NCBI GenBank assembly: GCA_002067205.1
Contig: MVQL01000244.1
Location: 186,001-250,000 of the forward strand
Direction of reading: 5' to 3'
DNA length: 64,000 nt
Source of the DNA: Pelotomaculum sp. PtaB.Bin104
GTDB taxonomy: Bacteria > Bacillota > Desulfotomaculia > Desulfotomaculales > Pelotomaculaceae
The notes beneath the pieces are model-generated. The model worked only from the letters and a program-made list of their open reading frames with translations, was not told where the DNA came from and did no database searches. Each line of letters starts with the position of its first letter. Positions within the stretch are counted from its first letter, which is position 1. A program made the translations under genes and the position numbers. Shown piece by piece: positions 44,181 through 53,160 of the stretch.

Positions 44181-45647
44181 ATGGAAACAAAAAAATGTTC
44201 CCCAAAAAAACACGCACTCCTAAGCATTATTACCACACTATTGATAACAACTGGTTTATTATTTAGTTCACTTGCACCGCAATTATCTTATGCTTCCTCA
44301 AGTGTGCCGGAATGGGGTTCACTTAATGGAGTTGCCGACACTACTGCTTATTCTACTAAGCACGATTATACCAATCACATATCAAAAGTCAAAGACAGCA
44401 GCATATTTAAGACAACGTATATTGACATGAGGGTTACTACGCTAACAACCGAAGTAGTGCATTTTAATGATGCCAAACTGGAAGCTGTAATTCGAGAAGC
44501 GATAAAAAAGCCAGTTGGTGATATAACAAACCAAGACCTCGCTGGCTTAATAGCTTTAGCAGCTGATCAAGAAGGTATTCTTGACTTAACCGGCCTTGAG
44601 TATGCTATAAATTTACAGACTCTTACGCTTTGCGGCAATCACATCGATGATGTTACGCCTTTAGCCGGCCTGACTAATTTAGTAATGCTTGGTCTGGATG
44701 ACAACCAGATCAGCGATATTTCACCCCTGGCCGGATTGACAAAATTGAATACCCTCTGGCTTGATGGCAACGGAATTAGCAACATTACACCTCTTGCGGG
44801 CCTGACTGACTTAGAGGCAGTTTGTATCAGCAGAAACCAGCTTAGCGATATTTCACCTCTTGAGGGTTTAATTAACCTGCTGGAGCTTTGGCTTGTTGAT
44901 AACCAGATCAGTGATATCGACACCCTGGCTAGTTTAATCGAATTAAAATATCTCTACCTGGACAGCAACATGATTACCGACATTTCGCCACTGAACGGCC
45001 CCAATTTTACTCAATTAGAAGTACTCTCTATTAGTAATAACCGGGTCAGCACCGTTGTCTCGTTAGCTAACCAGGAAAATCTTAACGATCTTTACCTGAC
45101 TGGAAACCAGCTTAGCGACATCGGCTTTCTGACCGGCCTGAATAACCTTGAATTGCTTTATCTTGACGATAACGAGATCACTAATATTGCACCACTTGCC
45201 GGCCTTGTTAGTTTAAAGGAACTTAAGTTAAATGATAATAGTATCACCGACATTTCTCCGTTGGCCAACCTTACAAATTTGTATTATCTTAATCTATGGT
45301 CAAATAAAATCAGCGACATCTACCCCTTAGTTGTCAACAGTCAGCAAGGGGGATTTGGCAGTGAAAATTATTTGTTCTTGGAAAATAATTATTTAAATAC
45401 AGCACCCGGCACTAAAAATATGAATGATATCCAACTTCTCATTGACAGCGGTGTAGAGGTAAGTTATTTACCGCAAAACAGCCTTACCTTTGGTGATGTC
45501 AACTGTGACGGGTTAGTGGATATCCTTGACCTGCTCTGGATGGCTGCAAAAATCGGCCCGTCCAGTATTGGACCAGCATGGAAGGCAGACGTAAACAACG
45601 ATGGAGCTGTGAATATCCTGGATCTGCTGATGGTACACGAAAGCTAA
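44181..45647 (+). CDS. Secreted leucine-rich-repeat protein with C-terminal dockerin
   Basis: 488 residues. Signal peptide of about 38 residues (ALLSIITTLLITTGLLFSSLA, then SYASS). Residues about 95-425 hold some twelve internalin-like 22-residue leucine-rich repeats (for example LTNLVMLGLDDNQISDISPLAG). The C-terminus is a type I dockerin with two calcium-loop repeats (GDVNCDGLVDILDLLWM and ADVNNDGAVNILDLLMV). Dockerins bind cohesins on scaffold proteins; no cohesin or glycoside hydrolase is in the window. ATG with AAAGGAG upstream; monocistronic. Confidence 0.9.
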   Translation: METKKCSPKKHALLSIITTLLITTGLLFSSLAPQLSYASSSVPEWGSLNGVADTTAYSTKHDYTNHISKVKDSSIFKTTYIDMRVTTLTTEVVHFNDAKLEAVIREAIKKPVGDITNQDLAGLIALAADQEGILDLTGLEYAINLQTLTLCGNHIDDVTPLAGLTNLVMLGLDDNQISDISPLAGLTKLNTLWLDGNGISNITPLAGLTDLEAVCISRNQLSDISPLEGLINLLELWLVDNQISDIDTLASLIELKYLYLDSNMITDISPLNGPNFTQLEVLSISNNRVSTVVSLANQENLNDLYLTGNQLSDIGFLTGLNNLELLYLDDNEITNIAPLAGLVSLKELKLNDNSITDISPLANLTNLYYLNLWSNKISDIYPLVVNSQQGGFGSENYLFLENNYLNTAPGTKNMNDIQLLIDSGVEVSYLPQNSLTFGDVNCDGLVDILDLLWMAAKIGPSSIGPAWKADVNNDGAVNILDLLMVHES

Positions 45648-45701
45648 GCAAACACCTCGAAGCTAACCCGTTAGGAAAACCTGCAAATTAGGGCTTCAAC
45701 C

Positions 45702-45732
45702 AAAAAGTACCCGGTCAATCGGGTACTTTTTT
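45702..45732 (+). terminator. Terminator of the LRR-dockerin gene
   Basis: AAAAAGTACCCG pairs with CGGGTACTTTTT around 6 nt, ending in T-run. Confidence 0.85.
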
Positions 45733-45830
45733 GGGTTATAGCCATGTATCATACAAGATTTACAGTTTTAAGAATTGATTGCGATGTTTGTGATCAACCC
45801 GGGAGGTAAATGCCCGTTAATAAATAAAAA

Positions 45831-45870
45831 AGATACAACTATTTTTGTTCAATACAAAAACCTTGTATCT
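45831..45870 (-). terminator. Terminator of tRNA-Leu(CAG)
   Basis: On the minus strand AGATACAA/TTGTATCT forms the outer stem and TTTTTGT/ACAAAAA the inner, followed by six T. Confidence 0.7.
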
Positions 45871-45886
45871 CTTACTTTTCTTAAAA

Positions 45887-45974
45887 TGGTGCGGCAGAAA
45901 GGACTTGAACCTTCACGAGCGTAGTGCCCACTAGAACCTGAATCTAGCGCGTCTGCCAATTCCGCCACTGCCGC
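45887..45974 (-). tRNA. tRNA-Leu (anticodon CAG)
   Basis: 88 nt with encoded CCA. Acceptor GCGGCAG/CTGCCGC, anticodon stem CTAGA/TCTAG with loop TTCAGGT, a long class II variable arm, and T-loop GTTCAAGTC. Decodes CUG. Confidence 0.95.
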
Positions 45975-46002
45975 ATTTTTTTATTGCGTTAACCGCATAG
46001 AT

Positions 46003-46032
46003 ACTATAGCACAAGTGCAATAATTTTGTCAA
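46003..46032 (-). promoter_or_regulatory. Promoter of tRNA-Leu(CAG)
   Basis: TTGACA (46027-46032) and TATAGT (46003-46008) on the minus strand, 18 nt apart, 28 nt before the tRNA. Confidence 0.75.
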
Positions 46033-46227
46033 CAGCCTTCGGTACTGATAAATTAGGCCCATTCCAGCGGAATGAATTTAACGATATCTGCGCAGGCGAT
46101 CTTTAATTCAATTGCAGTAAATATTTTTTTAAAGAAAATACTAGAATAGTATGTTAACATTATTTATATTCCGATTTTCCTGATGAAACTAACATAATAC
46201 TGTTTATTTTTCCAAGGAGGTATTTTT

Positions 46228-48375
46228 TTGAATAATTCTGCGCTCAGAAGCTGCGAGTCAATGAATTACTTATTCTACCCGCGTTCCATTGCCATTATCG
46301 GGGCATCCGCCGATCCGGCCAAGCCCGGGGGAATGCCTTTGTTTTCAATGATCAAAAACGGCTTTGCCGGCAGCATTTTTCCGGTCAATCCTAACCATAG
46401 TGTTATTGGCGGTTTGACTTGCTACCCCTCACTGAAAGAAGTTCCCGGTGAAGTAGATTTAGCGGTAATTGCTGTTTCCGCCAGAGAGTCCGGAAAAGCT
46501 CTGAAAGATTGCGCTTGGAAGGGCGTCAAAGCTGCTGTTGTATTCACCTCAGGATTTGCTGAAACCGGCAGTGATGGTGAAAAGCTGCAGAAGGAAATGG
46601 TCGAATTAGCACACGAGAATAATATTAACCTGTGTGGCCCAAACTGCATGGGTATTTTCAATGCCCAAAACGCTATGACCGCCGGATTTGTCATTACAGA
46701 ACTCTCGAAAAAAGCGCTGGTCCCAAACTTCTTTGGATTTATCAGTCAAAGCGGTGGCTTCGGGGCAATACTACATGACATCGCTGCAGCACACGGCATT
46801 GGTTTCACGTATTTTGTAAGCTCCGGCAACGAGGCCGATCTCCAGTTTTCCGACTACCTCGCCTACATGGTCAAGGATGCCAACACAAAGGTAATTGGCG
46901 GGTATTTAGAAGGTGTCCGGGAAGGCCGCAAATTATTTCAGGCCGCGGAGATGGCCCTCACTGCTAAAAAACCGGTGTTGTTAATTAAAACCGGGCGTCA
47001 CCATGGTGCAGCCAAGGCAGCAGCGTCGCATACCGGCGCATTAGCAGGCTCGGACCGTGTGTACAACTCTTTTTTCAAACAAAAAGGAATTATTAGGGTC
47101 GAAGGTATATCGGAACTTATGGCCACCCTTTCGCTTTTCGCCAACTGCAACCTGCCCCAGGGAAACAGAGTGGGTATTATTGCCGGTTCCGGAGGGACCG
47201 GGGTTTTAGCGGCGGATAAGTGTGCTGAGGCAGGGCTTGAGCTGAGCGCCTTTAACGCGCAAACTCAAGAAGCACTAAGTGAGCTGCTGCCCGCGTTTGC
47301 CTCAGCAGCCAATCCGGTGGACATTACCTCGCGCATTTTCACCAGCCCCACCCTGCTCAGGGAAACCACCAGTCTGTTGCTCGAGGACCCGGGAGTAGAC
47401 ATGCTGCTGGTCTTACACTGGACATCAAACAGGGGGTTAAGCCATCCAACCAGAGGGATTGCGGACTTGTTATCTAATGCGGAAAAGCCGGTTATGGTAC
47501 TGGCCTGGGGTGAAGATGAAGCAGTCTTACAAGACCTTCATTTTTTCCAGAACCACCAAATACCCGCTGTGCGGGAGCTGGACTATGCCGTACGCAGCCT
47601 TGCCGCGCTGGCTAGATACTCATCTAAAGTAAATAATAACCTGGTTTCGGCTGAGTATACTCCCGGCCCGTCACCTGACTGGCATAAAACAGCCGATCTG
47701 TTAGAAAATTTAAAGCCAGATGTTCAGCTGTCAGAATTTCAGGGTAAGGAGATATTGCAGGCTTGCGGTATCCCTACTACAAGGGAAGGCCTAGCCCGCA
47801 GCAAGGATGAAGCGGTTCAGATTGCCTCCAACCTGGGTTACCCTGTGGTCTTAAAGATAGATTCCCCGGATATACCACATAAAACCGAAGCCGGTGGGGT
47901 CAAGACGAATCTTGACACACCTGACAAAGTCGAAGCAGCCTTTACTGACATTATTAATGCAGTAAAGACATTTAAACCTGACGCCAGGATCAGAGGCATC
48001 CAGGTTCAGGAGATGCTCACCGGAGGCATTGAGATTATAGCCGGAATTAACCGTGACCCTGTCTTTGGTCCGGTAATATTATTTGGTTTAGGCGGAATAT
48101 TTGTGGAGGCTCTGGCAGATATATCTCTTAGAGTAGCTCCTTTGACGATCACAGACGCCAGGGAAATGATCCAGGAGATCAAAGGTTTCCGGGTTTTGTC
48201 CGGTCTTCGGGGCGCGCCGCCAGCCGACCTGGAGGCAATAGTAGACGTCTTGCTCAAACTTTCCCGGCTAGCCCTCGATTATCCGCAAATTACTGAATTA
48301 GATATAAATCCATTATTTGTATTCGAAAAAGGAAGGGGCGTCAAAGCAGCTGATGTCTTAATAATCGGCAACTAA
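46228..48375 (+). CDS. NDP-forming acyl-CoA synthetase (second copy)
   Basis: 715 residues, same fused architecture as the protein at 19294: CoA-binding domain (RSIAIIGASADPAKPGGMPLFSM), phospho-His loop ASHTGALAGSD near residue 270, then ATP-grasp (LGYPVVLKIDSPDIPHKTEAGGV). This copy has the canonical CoA-binding and HKTEAGGV sequences of acetate/acyl-CoA synthetases. TTG start with AAGGAGG eight nt upstream. Monocistronic. Energy-conserving acyl-CoA to acid conversion or acid activation. Confidence 0.9.
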   Translation: MNNSALRSCESMNYLFYPRSIAIIGASADPAKPGGMPLFSMIKNGFAGSIFPVNPNHSVIGGLTCYPSLKEVPGEVDLAVIAVSARESGKALKDCAWKGVKAAVVFTSGFAETGSDGEKLQKEMVELAHENNINLCGPNCMGIFNAQNAMTAGFVITELSKKALVPNFFGFISQSGGFGAILHDIAAAHGIGFTYFVSSGNEADLQFSDYLAYMVKDANTKVIGGYLEGVREGRKLFQAAEMALTAKKPVLLIKTGRHHGAAKAAASHTGALAGSDRVYNSFFKQKGIIRVEGISELMATLSLFANCNLPQGNRVGIIAGSGGTGVLAADKCAEAGLELSAFNAQTQEALSELLPAFASAANPVDITSRIFTSPTLLRETTSLLLEDPGVDMLLVLHWTSNRGLSHPTRGIADLLSNAEKPVMVLAWGEDEAVLQDLHFFQNHQIPAVRELDYAVRSLAALARYSSKVNNNLVSAEYTPGPSPDWHKTADLLENLKPDVQLSEFQGKEILQACGIPTTREGLARSKDEAVQIASNLGYPVVLKIDSPDIPHKTEAGGVKTNLDTPDKVEAAFTDIINAVKTFKPDARIRGIQVQEMLTGGIEIIAGINRDPVFGPVILFGLGGIFVEALADISLRVAPLTITDAREMIQEIKGFRVLSGLRGAPPADLEAIVDVLLKLSRLALDYPQITELDINPLFVFEKGRGVKAADVLIIGN

Positions 48376-48452
48376 AAACCAAAAACGACAAAAACACCCC
48401 CTTTCAAAAGCTATCTAAACATGTAATAATAAGCTTCAGGAGGTGTTAATTT

Positions 48453-48653
48453 ATGGAATTAAAAAAGTCCAGCCGGTTCATAGGATGCTATGTACCTGAT
48501 CAAGATGGAAAACTGAGACATATGTTAAACCTCACAGAGGTAAATATAAATCTCCCAGTTTCGTCATCCTACATCTACAAAGGCCTTCTTCCCAACAGCG
48601 GCTCCTCCTGGTATAAACAAGTTTGGCTCTGGTTAAGAAGCAATTTTATTTAA
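48453..48653 (+). CDS. Small hypothetical protein with strong ribosome site
   Basis: 66 residues (begins MELKKSSRFIGCYVPD). No family recognised; no membrane helix. CAGGAGGTG is placed ideally before ATG, which is the main reason to call it. The aromatic-rich tail (SSWYKQVWLWLRSNFI) is unusual for a non-coding frame. Lies 77 nt after the acyl-CoA synthetase. Confidence 0.5.
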   Translation: MELKKSSRFIGCYVPDQDGKLRHMLNLTEVNINLPVSSSYIYKGLLPNSGSSWYKQVWLWLRSNFI

Positions 48654-48692
48654 GGAGCAAACCGTAAGCCTGCTGCGCATGAGTATCAGTTT

Positions 48693-48974
48693 TTACAAAA
48701 CTTGCGTTTGATAATCTGTGATTACTACTGTACCCTGATTATTAATAAAATTAACAATAGCCGCCAAAACCTGGTTAATGTGAGCCTGCCCATTGCTGAC
48801 TGTAACAATTCCCAGAGTAGAGCGCTGCCAGACATCCTGTTCTCCTACTTCTGCAATAGACACATTAAAACGCGACCTAATCCGGTCGATTAAACTCTTA
48901 AGAATCTTCCTTTTGTCCTTGAGCGATTCTGCTTCACCAATGAACAACTCAACCTTCAACACCCCGATAAGCAA
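48693..48974 (-). CDS. DUF503 family protein (YlxP-like)
   Basis: 93 residues, matching the DUF503/YlxP pattern (KDKRKILKSLIDRIRSRFNVSIAEVG, then WQRSTLGIVTVSN). In many Firmicutes this gene lies in the nusA-infB-rbfA cluster; here it stands alone. Function unknown, ribosome-related roles have been suggested. TTG start with GGGGGAT upstream. Confidence 0.88.
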   Translation of the reverse strand: MLIGVLKVELFIGEAESLKDKRKILKSLIDRIRSRFNVSIAEVGEQDVWQRSTLGIVTVSNGQAHINQVLAAIVNFINNQGTVVITDYQTQVL

Positions 48975-49028
48975 TTAAAATCCCCCGGTTTATGAAGTAT
49001 TAGAATATTTTATGAAGGATTCAAAGTC

Positions 49029-49658
49029 TTACAGGTATAGCTTTATTTCCTTCCATTCATCAATCACGCCATCCGGCTTTAGCAACTCCAGTTCCTTTCT
49101 GCTTGCCAGCCCCCAGGTCACACCCAGGGTCATTGTGCCAGCATTCTGCCCGGTTAAAATATCAAAGCTGCTGTCACCAATAAAAATTGCTTGTCCAACT
49201 TTGCTGTCCAGTACATTTAAAGCCTTCATGAGCGGCTCCGGGTCCGGCTTATGCTTTAATACATCGTGTGCGGTAACAATTACGTCCATAAAACGGTCTA
49301 ATCCGGTGTGGGCAACTGAGCGCAAGGTAACTGGCCTTCCTTTGGAAGTGACTATGCCCATTTTTAAACCCTGGCTTTTTAAAAAACTTAAGGTCTCTAA
49401 AGTACCCGGATAAAGCCTGGTCATCCTGTCGTGGTCTAATTGGTAATAATGCTGATAAAGTTCAATAAAAAGCGGCTCTTTTTCCCCGGCAAAATGTTTG
49501 CCGATTGTTATTAGCGGGTACCCGATAAGCTTCACCACATCATCGTTTCCCCAGGGTATTTTCATATCATGAAACACTTTTCGGTAAGTCTCAATAATAA
49601 GCGGCAATGTATTAACCAGGGTACCGTCTAGATCAAATAGCACTGCTGTGGTAGACAC
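49029..49658 (-). CDS. HAD-superfamily phosphatase (PpaX/Gph-like)
   Basis: 209 residues. HAD motif I FDLDGTLV, motif II IVTSKG, motif III Lys in HKPDPEP, motif IV IGDSSFD. Resembles pyrophosphatase PpaX (which hydrolyses PPi from HPr-Ser-P dephosphorylation) and phosphoglycolate phosphatases; the two cannot be separated by eye. GTG start with AAAGGGG. 24 nt downstream of the phosphoesterase gene, so probably co-transcribed. Confidence 0.82.
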   Translation of the reverse strand: MSTTAVLFDLDGTLVNTLPLIIETYRKVFHDMKIPWGNDDVVKLIGYPLITIGKHFAGEKEPLFIELYQHYYQLDHDRMTRLYPGTLETLSFLKSQGLKMGIVTSKGRPVTLRSVAHTGLDRFMDVIVTAHDVLKHKPDPEPLMKALNVLDSKVGQAIFIGDSSFDILTGQNAGTMTLGVTWGLASRKELELLKPDGVIDEWKEIKLYL

Positions 49659-49682
49659 AATTAACCCCTTTCCAAAATTAAA

Positions 49683-50414
49683 TTAGTTAATTTCCATGAT
49701 CTTAACTGGCGTAAAGTCAATAAAATCAGCACTGACCAGATGAAAGTTTATTCCCCAGGCACAGTCTTGCAGACGGAACTTTACAGCTTCAGAATGAAGG
49801 TGGCCGTAGACCACAGAATGCACCCGGTACCGCTGAAACAGATCGATCAAGCTGCTTTTTTCGTGCCGCTCATTGGTTGGCATAAAGTGAGTCATAGCAA
49901 TTATTGTTCCCGCTTTACCTTTTACTCCCACCAGTGAATTCTCCATCCTGATTAATTCCCGGCGGTAAATCTTCATATCTTCTTCAGTAAAGTTAACCTC
50001 ATTCGGGCAACTCCACCCCCGGGACCCGCAGATAGCAATATCGCCAAAAACCAGGTGGTCGTTTTGAATTACCTGCATATTTGAAGGCAGAGCCGCCCGG
50101 ACCTGGGAGAGACTTTGCCACCAGTAATCGTGGTTACCCGCTATTCCAACGATAGTCCCGGGTAAAAGGCCTAAAAAATCCAGATCATAGCGGGCTTCGG
50201 TAAGCTTAAGCGCCCAGGAAAAATCACCTGGCATCAAAACCAAATCTTCCGGTCTTACCACCTCAACCCAGTTTTCATAAATTTTGCGGTAGTGCTCGTG
50301 CCACCTATCACCAAAAATATCCATGGGCTTATAAGTTTGAACCTGTTCCCAAAGACTAGGGTTAACAGGTCGTGCAAAAGAAAAGTGTACATCTCCGATA
50401 CCAAAGATTTTCAA
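49683..50414 (-). CDS. Calcineurin-like metallophosphoesterase
   Basis: 243 residues from TTG 50414 (GGGGAG upstream, MKIFGIGDVHFSF). Two-metal site: GDVHF, MPGDFSW, GNHDYWW, TMAH-type AMTHFMP and YGHLHSEA. Cytoplasmic; substrate unknown. Related proteins in Firmicutes are annotated simply as metallophosphoesterases. Confidence 0.85.
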   Translation of the reverse strand: MKIFGIGDVHFSFARPVNPSLWEQVQTYKPMDIFGDRWHEHYRKIYENWVEVVRPEDLVLMPGDFSWALKLTEARYDLDFLGLLPGTIVGIAGNHDYWWQSLSQVRAALPSNMQVIQNDHLVFGDIAICGSRGWSCPNEVNFTEEDMKIYRRELIRMENSLVGVKGKAGTIIAMTHFMPTNERHEKSSLIDLFQRYRVHSVVYGHLHSEAVKFRLQDCAWGINFHLVSADFIDFTPVKIMEIN

Positions 50415-50621
50415 GCTTATACTCCCCACGTTACAGACATTTTAATGTAGCTATTATTATAACCAGCCTAAAACTAAACGTATTATAGTCTAGGTGTTTC
50501 TTTCAATAATAAATAAGTGATCGATTATTGCTTATAATATCCGATTTAACCAATATTTCTTCCATGACCAGGTTATAATACTAAACCATGCTAGGCGCTA
50601 AATCCAACGAAAAATAACACA

Positions 50622-50648
50622 CAGGAGGGGAACACTGATCCCCTCCTG
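50622..50648 (-). terminator. Terminator of ptb-buk
   Basis: CAGGAGGGG pairs with CCCCTCCTG; on the minus strand a T-rich stretch follows. 46 nt after the buk stop. Confidence 0.55.
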
Positions 50649-50693
50649 CAACAGCAGCTGTATCCGGCACACATAACAGCCTCCAGGGAGCAG

Positions 50694-51764
50694 TTAATAA
50701 ATCTTAACCAATTCTTCCCCTTTCAGCACTCTGAGCCCACCGGCAGCAAGAGCCTCCATTTCGTTCTCTCCCGGATAGACCTTGACGGGGGCAATAAAGC
50801 TGACTCTTTCTTTTATCCACTCTACCAGCATTCTGCTATGGGCAATACCACCAGTAATCACGATAAGGTCTACATCGCCTTTCAAAACGGCTGCACCTGC
50901 GCCTATCTGCTTGGCCACCTGGTAGCCCATCGCCTCATAGATTAAACGTGCCTGGCTATCTCCCTCAAGGATGCGTTTTTCTACCTCAATGGCATCACTT
51001 GTCCCCAGGTATGCTGCCAGCCCGCCTTTTCCGATTAATTTTTTCATCATCTCATCTTTAGTATAAAGTCCACTATAACACATCTCTACCAGCCTGCCCA
51101 CCGGCAGCCCCCCGCTCCGCTCCGGGGTAAAGGGACCGTCTCCCGCCAGTGCATCATTTACTTCAATCACCTGTCCCCGCGAATGAGCACCGACAGATAT
51201 TCCTCCCCCAAGGTGCGCAACAATAAGGTTGATCTCACGGTAATCCATCTTCAGTTCCGCAGCCGCGCGCCTGGCTACCGCCTTTTGGTTAAGGGCATGA
51301 AAAAGACTTTCCCTTGGGTTTTCTGGCATTCCGGAAATACGTGAAACCGGCACCATTTCGTCAATGCACACCGGGTCCACAATAAAGGCTGGGATGCCCA
51401 ATTCACCGGCAATTGCATGGGCAATCAGCCCGCCCAGGTTAGAGGCATGGGCCCCGCGTGCCTGTGCTTTCAGGTCTCCGAGCATCACCTCATTAACCAG
51501 GTAGGTACCTCCAGGCATGGGCCTTAACAGTCCGCCCCTGCCGACCACAGCATCAAGTTCCTCCGTCTTAATACCCGGCTTCAATAACGAATCCATAACA
51601 ATTTTTCGCCTGAAGGCAAATTGCTCGATGATTCCCGCAAAGGGCGCCAGGTCACTGCTGCTATGCCGAAGTGTTTCGGAGTATAAAGGCTCAAGATTTT
51701 TGTACACTGCGAGTTTAGTTGAAGTCGAACCGGGGTTAATGATCAAAATTAAAAAACTGTCCAA
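50694..51764 (-). CDS. buk: Butyrate kinase
   Basis: 356 residues from TTG 51764 (TAGGAG nine nt upstream; MDSFLILIINPGSTSTK). ASKHA-fold acid kinase: INPGSTSTK phosphate loop, AHLGGGISVGAH, ITGGIAHSRM. Makes ATP from butyryl-phosphate. Paired with the phosphotransferase 53 nt upstream. In this organism butyryl-CoA may come from the crotonyl-CoA produced by aromatic or fatty acid breakdown. Branched-chain acyl phosphates are also possible. Confidence 0.92.
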   Translation of the reverse strand: MDSFLILIINPGSTSTKLAVYKNLEPLYSETLRHSSSDLAPFAGIIEQFAFRRKIVMDSLLKPGIKTEELDAVVGRGGLLRPMPGGTYLVNEVMLGDLKAQARGAHASNLGGLIAHAIAGELGIPAFIVDPVCIDEMVPVSRISGMPENPRESLFHALNQKAVARRAAAELKMDYREINLIVAHLGGGISVGAHSRGQVIEVNDALAGDGPFTPERSGGLPVGRLVEMCYSGLYTKDEMMKKLIGKGGLAAYLGTSDAIEVEKRILEGDSQARLIYEAMGYQVAKQIGAGAAVLKGDVDLIVITGGIAHSRMLVEWIKERVSFIAPVKVYPGENEMEALAAGGLRVLKGEELVKIY

Positions 51765-51817
51765 CTCACACAACTCCTAACCTGGACAGGCTACATTCAA
51801 AAACAGCTTGCCACCTA

Positions 51818-52723
51818 CTACTTTCCTTTGTTTGCCATCAGCACACCAAGAGCAATCGAGACTAACTTAGCCTCTGAAGAGTCTGCCCTTGATGTTAAGA
51901 TTACAGGTGCGCTGGCTCCTACAATCAACCCGGTAATTTTTGCTCCGCCCAGAAACACCAATGCCTTATATAGAACATTGGCCGCATCTATATTATCCAG
52001 GACCAAAATGTCCGCCTGACCGGCTACTTCGCTCTTTACGCCTTTTGCCCGGGCAGCTTCCTTGGATAATGCCAGATCCAGCGCTAGAGGACCGTCAATG
52101 ATGCAGTCCTTAATTTGACCTCTCTCCGCCATTTTAGACAGCATACCGGCATCTATAGAACTGGTCATGTCCGGGTTTACCAACTCCATGTGAGCAATTA
52201 TCGCTACCTTGATATTATTCATCCCCAGTGACTTGGCCACGAAAACCGCATTCTTGACCATGTCGACCTTTTGGGCAAAGGTTGGCTTGATATTCATCCC
52301 GGCATCGGTCATTAACATCAGCCGGTTATAACCAGGGGAGTCGAACACGGCGACATGGCTCAACACTTTCCCAGTCCGGAGCCCGTAGTTTTTATTCAAA
52401 ACTCCTCTCAATACAGTTGCGGACTGGACGGCACCTTTCATCACCATATCGGCTTCCCCATTATGGACCATCATTACCGCTTTTTTGACGGCATCCTCGA
52501 CTTCCGGCTCGTTAATTACCTCCATGCTGGAGATATCTATACCTCTTTCGCTTGCTATTCGAGCAATTTCATCAGCGTCACCAACAAGCACCGTCTTGGC
52601 GATCCCGTTTTCCTGACACTCCCGAGCAGCCTCCAGAATCTCACCATCCTGAGCCACCGCAATGGCTACTTTTTTTGGTGGGCATTTCTTGGCTGCTTCC
52701 AGTATATCCGTGAAGCTTTTCAA
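51818..52723 (-). CDS. ptb: Phosphate butyryltransferase
   Basis: 301 residues from TTG 52723, chosen because GAGGTG lies 9 nt before it (MKSFTDILEAAKK is the usual start); GTG at 52735 overlaps that ribosome site. PTA_PTB fold with VLVGDADEI, MVMKGAVQSATVLRGVLN and VGASAPVILTSRADSSEAKL. Converts butyryl-CoA and phosphate to butyryl-phosphate for butyrate kinase. A very good sigma-A promoter lies 100 nt upstream. Confidence 0.93.
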   Translation of the reverse strand: MKSFTDILEAAKKCPPKKVAIAVAQDGEILEAARECQENGIAKTVLVGDADEIARIASERGIDISSMEVINEPEVEDAVKKAVMMVHNGEADMVMKGAVQSATVLRGVLNKNYGLRTGKVLSHVAVFDSPGYNRLMLMTDAGMNIKPTFAQKVDMVKNAVFVAKSLGMNNIKVAIIAHMELVNPDMTSSIDAGMLSKMAERGQIKDCIIDGPLALDLALSKEAARAKGVKSEVAGQADILVLDNIDAANVLYKALVFLGGAKITGLIVGASAPVILTSRADSSEAKLVSIALGVLMANKGK

Positions 52724-52823
52724 CTTTTTATTCACCTCTTCATTTTAATTTCTATTTATAAAATTATTAATTTTCTTCAGTATTCTTATAAAAGCATAAA
52801 ATTACTCTTTTTTTCTATTACTA

Positions 52824-52852
52824 ACTATAAGTTAATGCTATTCCCATGTCAA
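52824..52852 (-). promoter_or_regulatory. Sigma-A promoter of ptb-buk
   Basis: TTGACA (52847-52852) and TATAGT (52824-52829) on the minus strand with exactly 17 nt between. The remainder of 52736-53117 is AT-rich; a hairpin AAAGGTCA/TGACCTTT lies at 53050-53079 and no gene is seen. Confidence 0.75.
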
Positions 52853-53117
52853 ACCTTTTATACCTTGATATTGGTATATAAACGGGCAGCGAAGACAGTA
52901 TGGCTTTAAATTTTTGTTAATTCTTATTTTTCATGCAGTCAGTTCAATATATAACCATCATTTACTTATCAATTATAATCTATTTAAGATTTCTACTCTC
53001 CGTTTTGTTATTCCTCCCGGTATTATTATTATCCTGACAATAAAATTTTAAAGGTCAGATGCTTTGGTTGGTGACCTTTCTACCAAACCACAGAAAACAG
53101 GGACAATATGCAAAAAG

Positions 53118-53143
53118 CCCGGGTGGCTTTAGTACCACCCGGG
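53118..53143 (-). terminator. Terminator of the clpB operon
   Basis: CCCGGGTGG pairs with CCACCCGGG around 8 nt, followed by CTTTTTG on the minus strand, 18 nt beyond the clpB stop. Confidence 0.85.
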
Positions 53144-53160
53144 TTAATCTTTTATTTTAC

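Noticed and set aside
52355-52909. Plus-strand frame of 184 codons over the ptb gene
   Set aside because: Antisense to ptb over most of its length; low-complexity aromatic and Ser-rich composition and no ribosome site.
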